DNA of 64,000 nucleotides from Deltaproteobacteria bacterium (GCA_024639185.1 JAHEIW010000009.1:1-64000); one strand, 5' to 3'. Shown: positions 52,085 to 61,276, numbered from the stretch's first letter. Notes: generated by a model from the letters alone, not told the origin. Numbers and translations: made by a program.

Positions 52085-52262
52085 CTAAGACACAGCCTTT
52101 GAATGGTTTTTTATTGCGTTTTTGACTCTGGCGGGTGTCATCGGAAGCTCATACAGGCGAACACCGATCGCATCGCAAACCGCATTGGCGATGACAGCAC
52201 CCATAGGTGTGATGGCCGGTTCCCCGCACCCCTGCGGCGGCATAGTGAACTGTAATTCTAAA
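52085..52262 (-). pseudogene. Remnant of a molybdopterin-binding (xanthine dehydrogenase family) subunit
   Basis: The minus strand reads GEPAITPMGAVIANAVCDAI, then GVRLYELPMTPARVKNAI, and a TAG at 52087-52085. This is the standard carboxyl end of large molybdopterin subunits (GEPxxxPxxAxANAxxDAxGVRxxxLPxTPxxV). Just upstream VHYAAAGV continues in another frame, so one extra base breaks the gene; beyond that nothing recognisable remains. It lies downstream of the succinate-semialdehyde dehydrogenase gene on the same strand and may once have belonged to that operon. Confidence 0.6.
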
Positions 52263-52486
52263 AGGCAACAGGTCGTTTGTGATGTTTATAAATCGATTAC
52301 TATGTGTTTATCAGCTGAATGGAAGTCATGAAGTGGCATGTATTAAAATACGATATGGTTCGTCAGGTGTTTGATCTTCAGAAAACACGGCAATTTTTTT
52401 GATGTATTTTGGCAATTATTTCTTTGATAGAATCTGCTCTCATAGATGTGGGTGTTGATGATCGCGGATCCCCATATGCGGTGTGG

Positions 52487-53914
52487 TCAGATGGAAAATC
52501 CACCCAGCTTTGTTTCCAGATATTCGTTAAGGCCCTCGATAGCTCCCTCACGTCCTAAACCGCTTTCCTTCATGCCTCCGAAAGGCGCCGCTGCCGAGGT
52601 TGGATTGATATCATTGATGCCAACGATTCCGAAATTTAATCCCTCGAATAAGGTAAAGGCCTTTTTCAAGTCTTGCGTGTAAACATATGATGCCAGACCG
52701 TAGCTGGTATCATTGGCCATGGATAGCAGATCGTCTCCGTTTTCGTAAGGAATGATGGGTGCAACCGGACCGAATGTCTCTTCCCGATATATGGTCATAT
52801 CCGCCGTCACATGATTCAATATGGTCGGTGCATAAAAAAAACCTTGGTCCAGTCCTTCTTCACGCAGTCTTTGGCCACCAATAACCAGTTCGGCACCATT
52901 CTGGATGGCGTCCTGAACTTGGCGGTCAACTTTTTCCAGGGCAGCATCGTTGACCAGCGGACCGATCCTGACCCCCGGATCAAAACCGGAACCGGCCTTC
53001 AAAGCTGACACTCGTTTGGACAATTCACCAATAAATGGGTCGATTAGATCCGTATGCACATAAATACGATTGGGGCTGATGCAAGCCTGACCGGTGTTGA
53101 GAAATTTGACCAGCACCAGCCCTTTGGCCGCATGAATCGGATCCGCATCACGGCAAACGATAAAGGGCGCATGACCACCCAATTCCAAAGATACCCGCTT
53201 TAAATGTGTTGCGGCCTCGCGGGCAAGCATCTTGCCGATTTGGGTCGATCCGGTGAAGGTCAGTTTCCGCACTCTGGGATCACCTAAGAATGCGGCTCCA
53301 ATCGGCCCCGGCTCCAGGGCCGTCACCAGGTTGACGACACCGGCAGGAATCCCGGCTTTGGCAAACATGTCAAAAACGGCTTTGGCGCATAGAGGGGTTG
53401 CTTCGGCAGGTTTTAGGACGATGGTGCAACCTGCCGCTATCGCCGGAGCGACCTTGCGGGTGATCATGGAGATGGGATAATTCCACGGCGTAATGGCGCC
53501 GACGACACCAACAGGCTGGCGCAGCACCATAAAGCGTTGATCAGCCCTGGCAGATGGGATGGTCTTGCCATAGATACGTTTGGCTTCTTCCGCATACCAC
53601 AGCAAAAAGTCGGCACCGTATTTAACTTCATTACGCGCGGCAACGATGGGCTTGCCCTGCTCCTCGGTCATTATCTTGGCCAATCGGTCCAGGTTTTCCA
53701 TCATCAGTGCATGGGCCGTATAAAGGACCTGGGACCGTTGATATGCGGTTTGAGAAGACCAATCCGGAAAGGCATCGGCAGCCGCATCGATGGCGCTGAT
53801 GGCATCAATTCCGTCACCATCCGGAACTTCCCCGATAGGCTCACCCGTTGCGGGATTGAATGATTGAAAACGGCGTCCGCTTTTGGCATTTTCCCACTTA
53901 CCATTAATAAACAT
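52487..53914 (-). CDS. gabD: NAD(P)-dependent succinate-semialdehyde dehydrogenase-type aldehyde dehydrogenase
   Basis: This 475-residue ALDH has the cofactor strand GAITPWNYPISMITRKVAPA (about 137-156), TFTGSTQIGKM (about 218), the catalytic Glu in VSLELGGHAPF (about 243-253) and the catalytic Cys in NTGQACISPNRIYVH (about 278-292). REETFGPVAP comes near 380, and the end is PFGGMKESGLGREG. The pattern and length are those of SSADH/GabD, which oxidises succinate semialdehyde to succinate. It is the last intact gene of the TetR-led operon, directly after the 4-hydroxybutyryl-CoA-dehydratase-like gene (62 bases), which supports four-carbon semialdehyde metabolism. Other aldehydes are possible. 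GGAGAGCGAGAA precedes the ATG. Confidence 0.9.
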   Translation of the reverse strand: MFINGKWENAKSGRRFQSFNPATGEPIGEVPDGDGIDAISAIDAAADAFPDWSSQTAYQRSQVLYTAHALMMENLDRLAKIMTEEQGKPIVAARNEVKYGADFLLWYAEEAKRIYGKTIPSARADQRFMVLRQPVGVVGAITPWNYPISMITRKVAPAIAAGCTIVLKPAEATPLCAKAVFDMFAKAGIPAGVVNLVTALEPGPIGAAFLGDPRVRKLTFTGSTQIGKMLAREAATHLKRVSLELGGHAPFIVCRDADPIHAAKGLVLVKFLNTGQACISPNRIYVHTDLIDPFIGELSKRVSALKAGSGFDPGVRIGPLVNDAALEKVDRQVQDAIQNGAELVIGGQRLREEGLDQGFFYAPTILNHVTADMTIYREETFGPVAPIIPYENGDDLLSMANDTSYGLASYVYTQDLKKAFTLFEGLNFGIVGINDINPTSAAAPFGGMKESGLGREGAIEGLNEYLETKLGGFSI

Positions 53915-53976
53915 TTCTCGCTCTCCAAATTACACAGATTTCCGTCACCTTTAATACGCAATTGTTCGGAGCGTTT

Positions 53977-55449
53977 CTAATTCTTTAATTTTTTCTGCGG
54001 TTCGGAAATTTCCTCCTCGATGTTAATAATTTTTCTGGCATAATCGGCGTACTCTTCAAGCGGTGTCGTAAACCGCACCACCAGCTTGGCCCCGTCCGGC
54101 GACCCGCCGCCGTGCATACAACCGGGTACGCCGGAGCCGATGGTCAGCCATTCGGACAGGCGTGCGGCTTTAAACCGTGATTCGGCGGATCCGGCGCCGG
54201 CTTTCAGACATTTCTGAATAAGATGCCCGTACTGCGGATTGGTAAAATCCTTATAAGAGGGCATGCACCCGGTTTCGACGATTCCGCCGCCGATATCCTG
54301 AGTGAGTCGCTTTACTTCATATGGCAGGGTGGCCACCATAACTTTGTTGGTATGGGCGGTATGGAAGTCCGCAAAATAAGAACCGGATGGATGTTTGGTG
54401 CCCAAAGCGATCGCACCGGCCCCCAGGCCGTAGGTGATCGTATTGTTGACGGACATGGTGACCAGCTTGTCAGTAAACACTTTGGCCGACAGCCCATTTA
54501 GCCGTGCCATCAGGACCGACGCGCCGATCATCACATCCCCCTGTCCGGCGACACAGGCACCGATACAGGCGCGGTAATTGGCGGTGAAATATTGAATAAC
54601 CTTCCCGGTGTATTTATACTCCTTGCACAGGAACACCCTTTCTTTGGGCACAAAAACATCTTCGAATAGTAGCCATCCCTGGGTAATACCCGTATCCGGC
54701 GTTTCGACAGCAGCGGTGTCCTCCAGCTCTCTCCGGTCACTGGGTCTGGTGGCCTCTACAATGGTCAACCCTTCAATATCTCTGGGCACAACACAGGCAA
54801 GCGCGTAATCCTGATCTGCCTCACCGTAGACACTGCCCGGCAGCAAAAAAATCTCCTGGGAAGCTGCCGTTCCGCAAATCATTAACTTGGCCCCGCGAAT
54901 GACGATGCCGTCTTCCCGAACTTCCGTTATCCGCAGGTTGGTGTCGGGATCGGGCTGCTGGGAAGGTTTCAGGCTGCGATCGCCTTTTGCATCCGTGAGG
55001 GCCCCGGCGACTGTCAGCCCTTTGCTCTCAGCCGATAGGATCCAGTTTTTCAGTCGAAGTTGGTAATCAGTGCCGTTGGCCTCATCCATTTCACCACAAA
55101 CGGCCCACATGACGTTCATGGCATTCCACCCGACGCAGACCGCTCCGGTGCAGCTGCCGGTGCGCCGATAATTCTGCCGTTTCATGCGCATATTGGCGAT
55201 CAGATCTTCCGAACTCTGCATCATGGAGTTCCAGCGTAAAATTTTTTCGCCGGTAAAAGCTGAAGTCGTTGCGTAAATGTCTTTCAATGCCGGATCATTG
55301 GCTGCGTCGTAATTCAGCGCGTGGCTCTCCACCGTTCTTTTGGTGGCAGGATGGGTCGTAACATCTTCGATCAGCTCGCCAAACTTGAAGATATTCGGTC
55401 TGAGTTCGCGCAGCGCCTTTAGATAGTCTTCTCGTGTCTTTAGTGCCAT
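53977..55449 (-). CDS. 4-hydroxyphenylacetate 3-hydroxylase family protein, 4-hydroxybutyryl-CoA dehydratase-like
   Basis: This 490-residue flavoprotein of the HpaB/AbfD family shows LIANMRMKRQNYRRTGSCTG at about 83-102, GWNAMNVMWAV, the FAD-site segment DIEGLTIVEATRPSDRRELED (about 224-244), WLLFEDVFVPKERVFL and a carboxyl acyl-CoA-dehydrogenase-like bundle. Clostridial 4-hydroxybutyryl-CoA dehydratase binds a [4Fe-4S] cluster through C99, C103, H292 and C299. Here the cysteines are C100 and C105 (CX4C) and C299, and position 292 is Tyr, with an extra C295. The reaction is therefore uncertain: the cluster may be rearranged or absent. The neighbours (SSADH, ETF, acyl-CoA dehydrogenase) favour a hydroxyacyl-CoA or vinylacetyl-CoA step. 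Confidence 0.82.
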   Translation of the reverse strand: MALKTREDYLKALRELRPNIFKFGELIEDVTTHPATKRTVESHALNYDAANDPALKDIYATTSAFTGEKILRWNSMMQSSEDLIANMRMKRQNYRRTGSCTGAVCVGWNAMNVMWAVCGEMDEANGTDYQLRLKNWILSAESKGLTVAGALTDAKGDRSLKPSQQPDPDTNLRITEVREDGIVIRGAKLMICGTAASQEIFLLPGSVYGEADQDYALACVVPRDIEGLTIVEATRPSDRRELEDTAAVETPDTGITQGWLLFEDVFVPKERVFLCKEYKYTGKVIQYFTANYRACIGACVAGQGDVMIGASVLMARLNGLSAKVFTDKLVTMSVNNTITYGLGAGAIALGTKHPSGSYFADFHTAHTNKVMVATLPYEVKRLTQDIGGGIVETGCMPSYKDFTNPQYGHLIQKCLKAGAGSAESRFKAARLSEWLTIGSGVPGCMHGGGSPDGAKLVVRFTTPLEEYADYARKIINIEEEISEPQKKLKN

Positions 55450-55506
55450 GTTTTATCCCCTTTCGTGTCCTGACAGATGTTATCGATAAGGACAAAATTA
55501 ATTTGG

Positions 55507-56514
55507 CTATTCGCAGGTATTTTTTTTCTCCTCGTACTGCTTTATTTGTTCGATCAATGCGGGCAAAAATTTTCTACAATCATCGACAATACCGTAATCG
55601 ACCTGCTCAAATATCGGTGATTTGTCATCGTTGTTGATGGCGACCATTACCCGGGCGCCGACGATACCGACCATGTGCTGCTGCTCTCCCGACAAACCTA
55701 CGCCGATATAAACCTCCGGGCTCACCATTTTTCCGCTCTGCCCGATCATGGTTTCCAGTTCGGCCCAGCCCTCATCGACCGCCGGCCGGGTCGAGCCTAA
55801 AGCGGCATTGAGCACTGCGGCCAGTTCGCATATATCCTTCCAACCATCGATATCGCCTGCCCCGGCGCCTCCTGCCACGATAGTGGAAGCGGTTTCAAGG
55901 GGCACGCCTTGTGGTTCTTCGCGGATGATTTCCAGAGTTTTAACGCGGCCGGGCAGATCGGTCGGGATATCAATCAGCACTATCTCGCCGGTACGAGAAT
56001 CGTCCGGCTCGGGTGTCGCAAAAACGCCTTTAGCGGCGGTCGCCATCTGTGGCCGTTTTTCAGGGCACACGATTGAAAGCAAGCCTCCGTAGGCCGGTAT
56101 GCGTTGCTCCAAAATCAATTCCTTATCAAGCACAAAATCGATGCAATGGGCGGTCAAACCGGTTTTCAAATGTGCGGCCACCAGCGGCGCCAGTTCCCGG
56201 CCCATGTCAGTTGAGCCGATGAGAATAATTTCGGGCTGTTGCTCTGAAGCAAGATTAACGGCGATCTGCGTATACAACTCGGGCTGATAAACTTCCAATT
56301 CGGGGGCATTACCCAGATAGACCCTGTCGGCCCCGGCGGCAATTAGCTGGCGCGCCGGTTGTTCAATTTTGTCCCCCAGCAAAATGGCTTCGACCAAAGT
56401 TCCCAGTTGATCTGCCAGTTTGCGGGCCTGGCCGATCAACTGCAGCGATACGGACTGCAGGTGGCAGTTAATTTGCTCGGCAATGACCCAAACAGCTCTA
56501 TGATCAGTTCCCAT
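55507..56514 (-). CDS. etfA: Electron transfer flavoprotein, alpha subunit
   Basis: This 335-residue EtfA/FixB has an amino nucleotide-binding-like domain (VWVIAEQINCHLQSVSLQLIGQARKLA; IILIGSTDMGRELAPLVAA). The carboxyl FAD domain has GAGDIDGWKDICELAAVLNAALGSTRPAVDEGW, then GQSGKMVSPEVYIGVGLSGEQQHMVGI and INNDDKSPIFEQVDYGIV. Standard EtfA reads GQTGKxVxPxLYIAxGISGAIQHLAGM; here it is GQSGKMVSPEVYIGVGLSGEQQHMVGI, a typical anaerobic variant. It pairs with the EtfB encoded immediately upstream (36-base gap) and carries electrons from the acyl-CoA dehydrogenase to the membrane quinone pool or to a bifurcating partner. Confidence 0.93.
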   Translation of the reverse strand: MGTDHRAVWVIAEQINCHLQSVSLQLIGQARKLADQLGTLVEAILLGDKIEQPARQLIAAGADRVYLGNAPELEVYQPELYTQIAVNLASEQQPEIILIGSTDMGRELAPLVAAHLKTGLTAHCIDFVLDKELILEQRIPAYGGLLSIVCPEKRPQMATAAKGVFATPEPDDSRTGEIVLIDIPTDLPGRVKTLEIIREEPQGVPLETASTIVAGGAGAGDIDGWKDICELAAVLNAALGSTRPAVDEGWAELETMIGQSGKMVSPEVYIGVGLSGEQQHMVGIVGARVMVAINNDDKSPIFEQVDYGIVDDCRKFLPALIEQIKQYEEKKNTCE

Positions 56515-56550
56515 CTATTCAAAACCTTTTCGTCTACAAACGATGGCATG

Positions 56551-57351
56551 TTATATCACTCCGGCTTCCACCAGTTTTTGCACCAGCATGTCTGTCTTTT
56601 CTTCACGGGTACCGGTTAAAATTTCTACCTGCCTTTTGTTTTCTTCCTGGGCGTTAAGCTCCGAAACGATGGTGGGAGAGCCTTTTAAACCCACAGATTC
56701 GGAGGATACGCCCAGTTCGTCGAGGCTCCAATGATCAATATCCTTTTTTCGGGCCTTGATAATTCCTGAGAAACTCAATGTTCTCGGCGTGTTCAATTCT
56801 CTGGTTACCGTAAAAACGGCAGGAAGCTTTACCTGCGCTAATCGGTACCCGTTTTCAACACTGGCTTTTACAATCCAGCTTGCGCCCTTACACTCGACGA
56901 TCTTCTTTACAAGCGTTACAACCGGCAAGCCCAGAAATGTCGCAATTTCAGGACCCACCCATTCGGTGCTGCCGTCGCTGCTGGCCATGCCGCAAAATAT
57001 GACGTCAAAGGAACCGATTTTTCGAATGCCTTTGGCAAGGGTAAAGGCGGTTGCGTAAGCATCCGCGCCGCCAAAAGCCGGGTCCGAAAGCAAATATCCC
57101 TGATCCGCCCCCAGCGCCAGACATTCTTTAACGATATTACCCGCCTCAGGCGGCCCCATACTGAGCACTGAAATGCGGGCCTCAAATTGAGCTTTGAGCT
57201 GGAGGGCAGCTTCCATAGCATGTTTATCAAGGGGATTTAACACCAACGGCACATCGCATCGTAGTAGGGTTTTGGTGTCCGGATCGATCTTTATATTGCA
57301 GGCCTCTTTAGGGTCGGGAACGGCCTTGACACATACGACAATATTGAGCAT
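56551..57351 (-). CDS. etfB: Electron transfer flavoprotein, beta subunit
   Basis: This 266-residue EtfB/FixA has the opening LNIVVCVKAVPDPKE and DPDTKTLLRCDVPLVLNPLDKHAMEAALQLK. Strand-loop ISVLSMGPPEAGNIVKECLALGAD (about 67-90) and DVIFCGMASSDGSTEWVGPEIATFLGLP (about 115-142) follow, which is the ETF-beta signature area. The CX5GADQGY-like LGADQGYLLSD segment is also usual. The carboxyl part has KARKKDIDHWSLDELGV, as in the group found with acyl-CoA dehydrogenases. It forms a heterodimer with EtfA. AAGAGGTAATAAAA precedes the ATG, and the acyl-CoA dehydrogenase gene is 51 bases upstream. Confidence 0.93.
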   Translation of the reverse strand: MLNIVVCVKAVPDPKEACNIKIDPDTKTLLRCDVPLVLNPLDKHAMEAALQLKAQFEARISVLSMGPPEAGNIVKECLALGADQGYLLSDPAFGGADAYATAFTLAKGIRKIGSFDVIFCGMASSDGSTEWVGPEIATFLGLPVVTLVKKIVECKGASWIVKASVENGYRLAQVKLPAVFTVTRELNTPRTLSFSGIIKARKKDIDHWSLDELGVSSESVGLKGSPTIVSELNAQEENKRQVEILTGTREEKTDMLVQKLVEAGVI

Positions 57352-57402
57352 TTTTATTACCTCTTAAAAAGGGGATTGAGGTGTTCCTCATTCCCCAAAC
57401 AT

Positions 57403-58539
57403 CTAAGACAGCACCCAGCGTCCGATGATAACCTTCATGATATCTGAAGTGCCGGCTGACGGCCCGACCACATAGGAATCACGCAAAAATCTCGAAACCG
57501 CGTATTCCTCCATGCAACCGTATCCGCCATGGATATCCACTGCCATTTTGGCAGCTCTCTGGCAGGCTTCGGTGGTATAGTATTTGGCGACGGCAAATTC
57601 ATTGCTGGAACGCTGGCCCTTATCCTGGATCGCCGCCGCGCGATAACCCAGCAACTGACCGGCTTCGAGATCGATTTTGAGATCCGCCAGTTTGTTCTGG
57701 ATGGTCTGCAGGGCAGCAATCGGCTTGCCGTATAGTATCCTTTCATTGGCAAATTTAATAGACTCTTCCAGGCAGGCAGTCTGCAATCCTAAAGCAACGC
57801 CGACCATGCCCCCCCGGCCGACATCGCCGATGGCGGCCATTGTCACGCGCAACCCTTTGCCTTCTTCTCCCAGCATTTGAGTGGCCGGAATGCGACAATT
57901 TTCAAATGCCAGCTCACCGGTGTTGCAGCCGCGCATACCCACTTTATGCTCTTTGTGGGTGGCCTTCCATCCGTCCATGTCTTTATCCAGAACAAACGCA
58001 CAAAATGCTTTGGGATTTTCTTCGTCTTTTGCCAAAACGGTAATCGTATCGGCAATGTGCGAATTGGTAATAAAGCACTTGCGACCATTGAGGATAAAAT
58101 CGTCACCCTCCTTTTTATAAGATGATCGGATGCCGGTAGGGTCAGAACCACCTGTGGCCTCGGTTACCGCCGTGGTGGATAGCCGTTCGCCTCTCGCCAG
58201 ACCGGGCAGATATTTCTTTTTGAGTTCTTCGCTGCCGAATTTAACAATCGGCTCGATCCCCAGAGCAAAAACCTGAAGCATCATGCCGGTGGCCACCGAC
58301 ACGCGGCTGATTTCCTCAACCGCAATCAGACGCTCGGTATACCCTAATCCCAGACCGCCGTATTCCTCCGGGATAGTGATGGCCATCATTTCGGCCTCGC
58401 CCAGCGCTTTTACGACGGCATCGCTAACCTCGCCCGTTTTTTCCATTTCATCCACGTAAGAGGCCACCTGGGTTTCCGCAAATTCGCGCGCTGCTTTTCG
58501 AAACATTTCCTGCTCTTCGGTGAACGTAAAATCAATCAT
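57403..58539 (-). CDS. Acyl-CoA dehydrogenase
   Basis: This 378-residue FAD enzyme has the standard three-part fold: an amino helical domain opening FTFTEEQEMFRKAAREFAE, and a central beta domain with VTEATGGSDPTGIRSSYKKEGDDFILNGRK (about 125-153). ITNSHIADTITVLAK follows, then a carboxyl four-helix bundle with MAAIGDVGRGGMVGVALG, QTIQNKLADLKIDLEA and HGGYGCMEEYAVSRFLRD (about 345-362). The Glu of GCMEEY fits the catalytic base position of short-chain enzymes. It oxidises an acyl-CoA to enoyl-CoA, passing electrons to the adjacent EtfBA. AGGAG precedes the ATG. Butyryl- or short branched-chain CoA is likely, but the substrate is unproven. Confidence 0.93.
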   Translation of the reverse strand: MIDFTFTEEQEMFRKAAREFAETQVASYVDEMEKTGEVSDAVVKALGEAEMMAITIPEEYGGLGLGYTERLIAVEEISRVSVATGMMLQVFALGIEPIVKFGSEELKKKYLPGLARGERLSTTAVTEATGGSDPTGIRSSYKKEGDDFILNGRKCFITNSHIADTITVLAKDEENPKAFCAFVLDKDMDGWKATHKEHKVGMRGCNTGELAFENCRIPATQMLGEEGKGLRVTMAAIGDVGRGGMVGVALGLQTACLEESIKFANERILYGKPIAALQTIQNKLADLKIDLEAGQLLGYRAAAIQDKGQRSSNEFAVAKYYTTEACQRAAKMAVDIHGGYGCMEEYAVSRFLRDSYVVGPSAGTSDIMKVIIGRWVLS

Positions 58540-58587
58540 TTTAATCTCCTCCTGCTAATAAATTTACATATCTCTATATTGCCAAAT

Positions 58588-59172
58588 TCAGTCTCTGAGT
58601 TTATTGAGATAATCAATCAAGGAGTTAATGGATTTATCCAAAGCTTCATATGATCTATCCACACTGAAATTAACCGAAGCTCCTAGCATGCCGTTGAAGA
58701 TTATCTCTGTAACGGTGGCGGTGTCATTGCCGCTGTATTGCATTGCAGGCGATTGGCCATTATCCAGTATTCTCTTGAGCATCGTCTTGAGGCCGACAAA
58801 GCCTTTCTGAACTTCCCTGGACAGGTGCGGACGTGAGTCACCCAATTCAACTGCAAACATAATAAATATGCATCCGCCGGGAAAATTTTCTGAGTCCAGG
58901 AGGTAGCTTTCCTTATAATTTAAAAGCAGCTGCTCAATTTTACTGATGGGGTCATCTATTTTATCCAGGCCTTGCAGGTTGCGTTCGCGCCAAATTCTGC
59001 GGGCTTCATTCAGAACCTGGAAGAAAAGGTCTTCTTTGCTTGCAAAATGATTGTAAAAACCGCCTTTGGAGGTACCGGCAGCCGAGAGGATATCCTGAAT
59101 GGATGTGCTTATAAATCCATTAAGTGAGAAGAGTTTTAGAGATTCGTGAACGATGGTATTTTTAAGATTCAA
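58588..59172 (-). CDS. TetR/AcrR-family transcriptional regulator
   Basis: The start is most likely the TTG at 59172, with TGAGG upstream, giving 194 residues. The longer frame to 59226 would run through the operator palindrome. The amino domain is NTIVHESLKLFSLNGFISTSIQDILSAAGTSKGGFYNHFASKEDLF, with the helix-turn-helix and the KGGFYNHF signature that joins helices 3 and 4. The carboxyl part is all-helical and should bind a ligand, probably an acyl-CoA (inference from gene context). An 18-bp palindrome lies at its own promoter and could control both this gene and the divergent acyl-CoA ligase. It heads the operon acd-etfBA-hpaB-like-gabD. Confidence 0.9.
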   Translation of the reverse strand: MNLKNTIVHESLKLFSLNGFISTSIQDILSAAGTSKGGFYNHFASKEDLFFQVLNEARRIWRERNLQGLDKIDDPISKIEQLLLNYKESYLLDSENFPGGCIFIMFAVELGDSRPHLSREVQKGFVGLKTMLKRILDNGQSPAMQYSGNDTATVTEIIFNGMLGASVNFSVDRSYEALDKSINSLIDYLNKLRD

Positions 59173-59197
59173 TTGACATAACCTCAAAATAAGGGTA

Positions 59198-59215
59198 AGA
59201 CGGACCGGTCGGTCT
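59198..59215. promoter_or_regulatory. Probable TetR-family operator
   Basis: AGACGGACCGGTCGGTCT is an 18-bp inverted repeat with 16 of 18 positions symmetric. Its core GACCGGTC and flanking GTCT/AGAC fit operator types bound by this TetR group. It sits 26 bases before the preferred tetR start and about 245 bases before the acyl-CoA ligase gene, in the divergent promoter region. Confidence 0.7.
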
Positions 59216-59459
59216 GTTGTTAGCAACCCGGCACTATTTTGTCAAGTGCAGTTTCTGCTATCTGCCGGGCCGTTTGTTGTGAATTTCGTTTCAGCACGTT
59301 CCATAAAAAATGTTTCGTTTGATCGATATTTTTTACACGCCTATGCATCCAGTCAAATGAGGTGGGTCGATTATGACTATTTGACATCCCGGGCAATATG
59401 CGCCCTTCTGAGAAAAACAAGTTGCCCTTCCCCCGGAACCATAATTAGAGGAGGAATCC

Positions 59460-61106
59460 GTGGATTCGAAGAAGAATAATTATGAGATGAACCTCGATAA
59501 AAATGCAGCGAATTTCGTTCCACTTTCACCTTTGTCCTTTATCGAAAAGACCAAGGATATATATCCGAACTATCCCTCCGTAATATACGCCGATCGAAAC
59601 TACACCTGGCTTGAAACCTATAATCGCTGTCTGAAATTTGCCAGCGCCCTTGAAAAACACGGCATTGGATTAGGGGATACGGTCTCAATTATTGCGGCAA
59701 ATACGCCCGAAATTTTTGAAACACACTACTCGGTCCCGATGGCCGGGGCGGTTCTCAATACGATCAACACGAGACTCGAAGCCGATACCATCGCATATAT
59801 TCTGGATCATGCCGACACGAAGGCATTTATTGTCGATACTCAGTTTTCTCCTGCGGTCAAAGAGGCCCTGACCCGGCTTGGAAAAGAAATTTTGGTGATT
59901 GATATTGAAGACCCGAATGCCAATTTGCAGAATGGCCAGGGAGAATGTCTCGGGGAATTTACCTTCGACGAATTTCTGGAAAAAGGGGATGCCGATTATC
60001 AGTGGAAGAGGCCCCTTGATGAGTGGCAGGCGATTACACTGAATTATACCTCCGGGACAACGGGCCGGCCCAAAGGCGTCGTCTACCACCATCGCGGCGC
60101 TTATTTAATGTCCTTGGGGAGCGTTATTGCATGGAATATGCCCAATCATCTAAAATATCTATATACGGTACCCATGTTTCACTGTAATGGATGGGGATAC
60201 CCGTGGACGATTGCCGCTCTGGCGGGGACGGCCGTCTGTTGTCGATATATCATTGCCAAAGATATCTACGATCTAATCGTCGATCACAAAATTACGCATT
60301 TTGGCGGAGCGCCCATCGTTCTAAATATGATTGCCAATGCACCTGACAATGAAAAGCGCAAAATTGATCACAAGGTTTATGCCATGACGGCGGGTGCACC
60401 GCCGCCGAGCGCTATACTGGAGAAAATGGAGGGCCTTGGCTTTGAAGTGATGCATGTTTACGGCCTTACTGAAACATACGGGCACGTACTTCATTGTGCC
60501 TGGAATCCGGATTGGGATGATTGTTCCATGCGTCAGAAGGCCGAAATCAAAGCGCGCCAAGGCGTGAGGTATCCAATGATGGAAGAAATTGATGTTTTCG
60601 ATCCCCTGACCATGGAAACGGTGCCAAGAGATGGTAAAACAATGGGTGAAATCATGATTCGCGGTAATACCGTCATGAAAGGATATTACAAAAATAAGGA
60701 GGAGACTGAAAAATCTTTCGAAAATGGATGGTTCCACTCCGGGGACCTGGCTGTCATGCACCCGGACGGCTACATCCAAATCAAGGATCGCTCCAAAGAC
60801 ATCATTATCTCCGGAGGAGAAAACATCTCTTCTGTTGAAGTCGAAAATGTCCTGGCCAAACACCCGGCGGTCTCTCTGGTAGCAGTCGTTGCCAAACCGC
60901 ATGAGAAATGGGGGGAGACCCCATGTGCTTTTGTGGAGCTCAATCGCGGTTATGAAGAAACGACCGAATCTGAATTAATCGCTTTCTGCAGGGAAAGTAT
61001 GGCCGGATTCAAAAGGCCTAAAAATATTGTCTTCTGTGAGCTGCCGAAGACTTCAACCGGTAAGGTACAAAAATTTGAATTAAGGAATAGGGCCAAGCAG
61101 ATTTAA
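59460..61106 (+). CDS. Fatty-acyl-CoA ligase (AMP-binding)
   Basis: This 548-residue ANL-family enzyme has the AMP motif LNYTSGTTGRPKGVVYHH (about 195-212). MFHCNGWGYPW, the YGLTETYGHV block (about 337-346), WFHSGDLAVMHPDGYIQIKDRSKDIIISGGENISSVEVE (about 423-461) and the catalytic Lys in PKTSTGKVQKFELR (about 528) are all present. The ETYG-HVLHC pattern matches the medium/long-chain ligase group (AlkK-type). The start is a GTG with a very strong GAGGAGGAATCC; a downstream ATG (codon 10) is the alternative. It activates a fatty or hydroxy acid to its CoA ester, feeding the divergent acyl-CoA operon. Confidence 0.93.
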   Translation: MDSKKNNYEMNLDKNAANFVPLSPLSFIEKTKDIYPNYPSVIYADRNYTWLETYNRCLKFASALEKHGIGLGDTVSIIAANTPEIFETHYSVPMAGAVLNTINTRLEADTIAYILDHADTKAFIVDTQFSPAVKEALTRLGKEILVIDIEDPNANLQNGQGECLGEFTFDEFLEKGDADYQWKRPLDEWQAITLNYTSGTTGRPKGVVYHHRGAYLMSLGSVIAWNMPNHLKYLYTVPMFHCNGWGYPWTIAALAGTAVCCRYIIAKDIYDLIVDHKITHFGGAPIVLNMIANAPDNEKRKIDHKVYAMTAGAPPPSAILEKMEGLGFEVMHVYGLTETYGHVLHCAWNPDWDDCSMRQKAEIKARQGVRYPMMEEIDVFDPLTMETVPRDGKTMGEIMIRGNTVMKGYYKNKEETEKSFENGWFHSGDLAVMHPDGYIQIKDRSKDIIISGGENISSVEVENVLAKHPAVSLVAVVAKPHEKWGETPCAFVELNRGYEETTESELIAFCRESMAGFKRPKNIVFCELPKTSTGKVQKFELRNRAKQI

Positions 61107-61276
61107 TCCGTACCATCTTTCATCTACAGCGATTTGGGATAGAAATGAAAAAGGAATATGTAAGGATTTTACAGATGAGCAAAAAAAGTCTCATCTCTGA
61201 ATCGGACACTTAATAGTGCCAGGATTCTTTCGAAAATGAGCACGAGTTAAAACCTTCAGTTGGAAACATGACCCGT

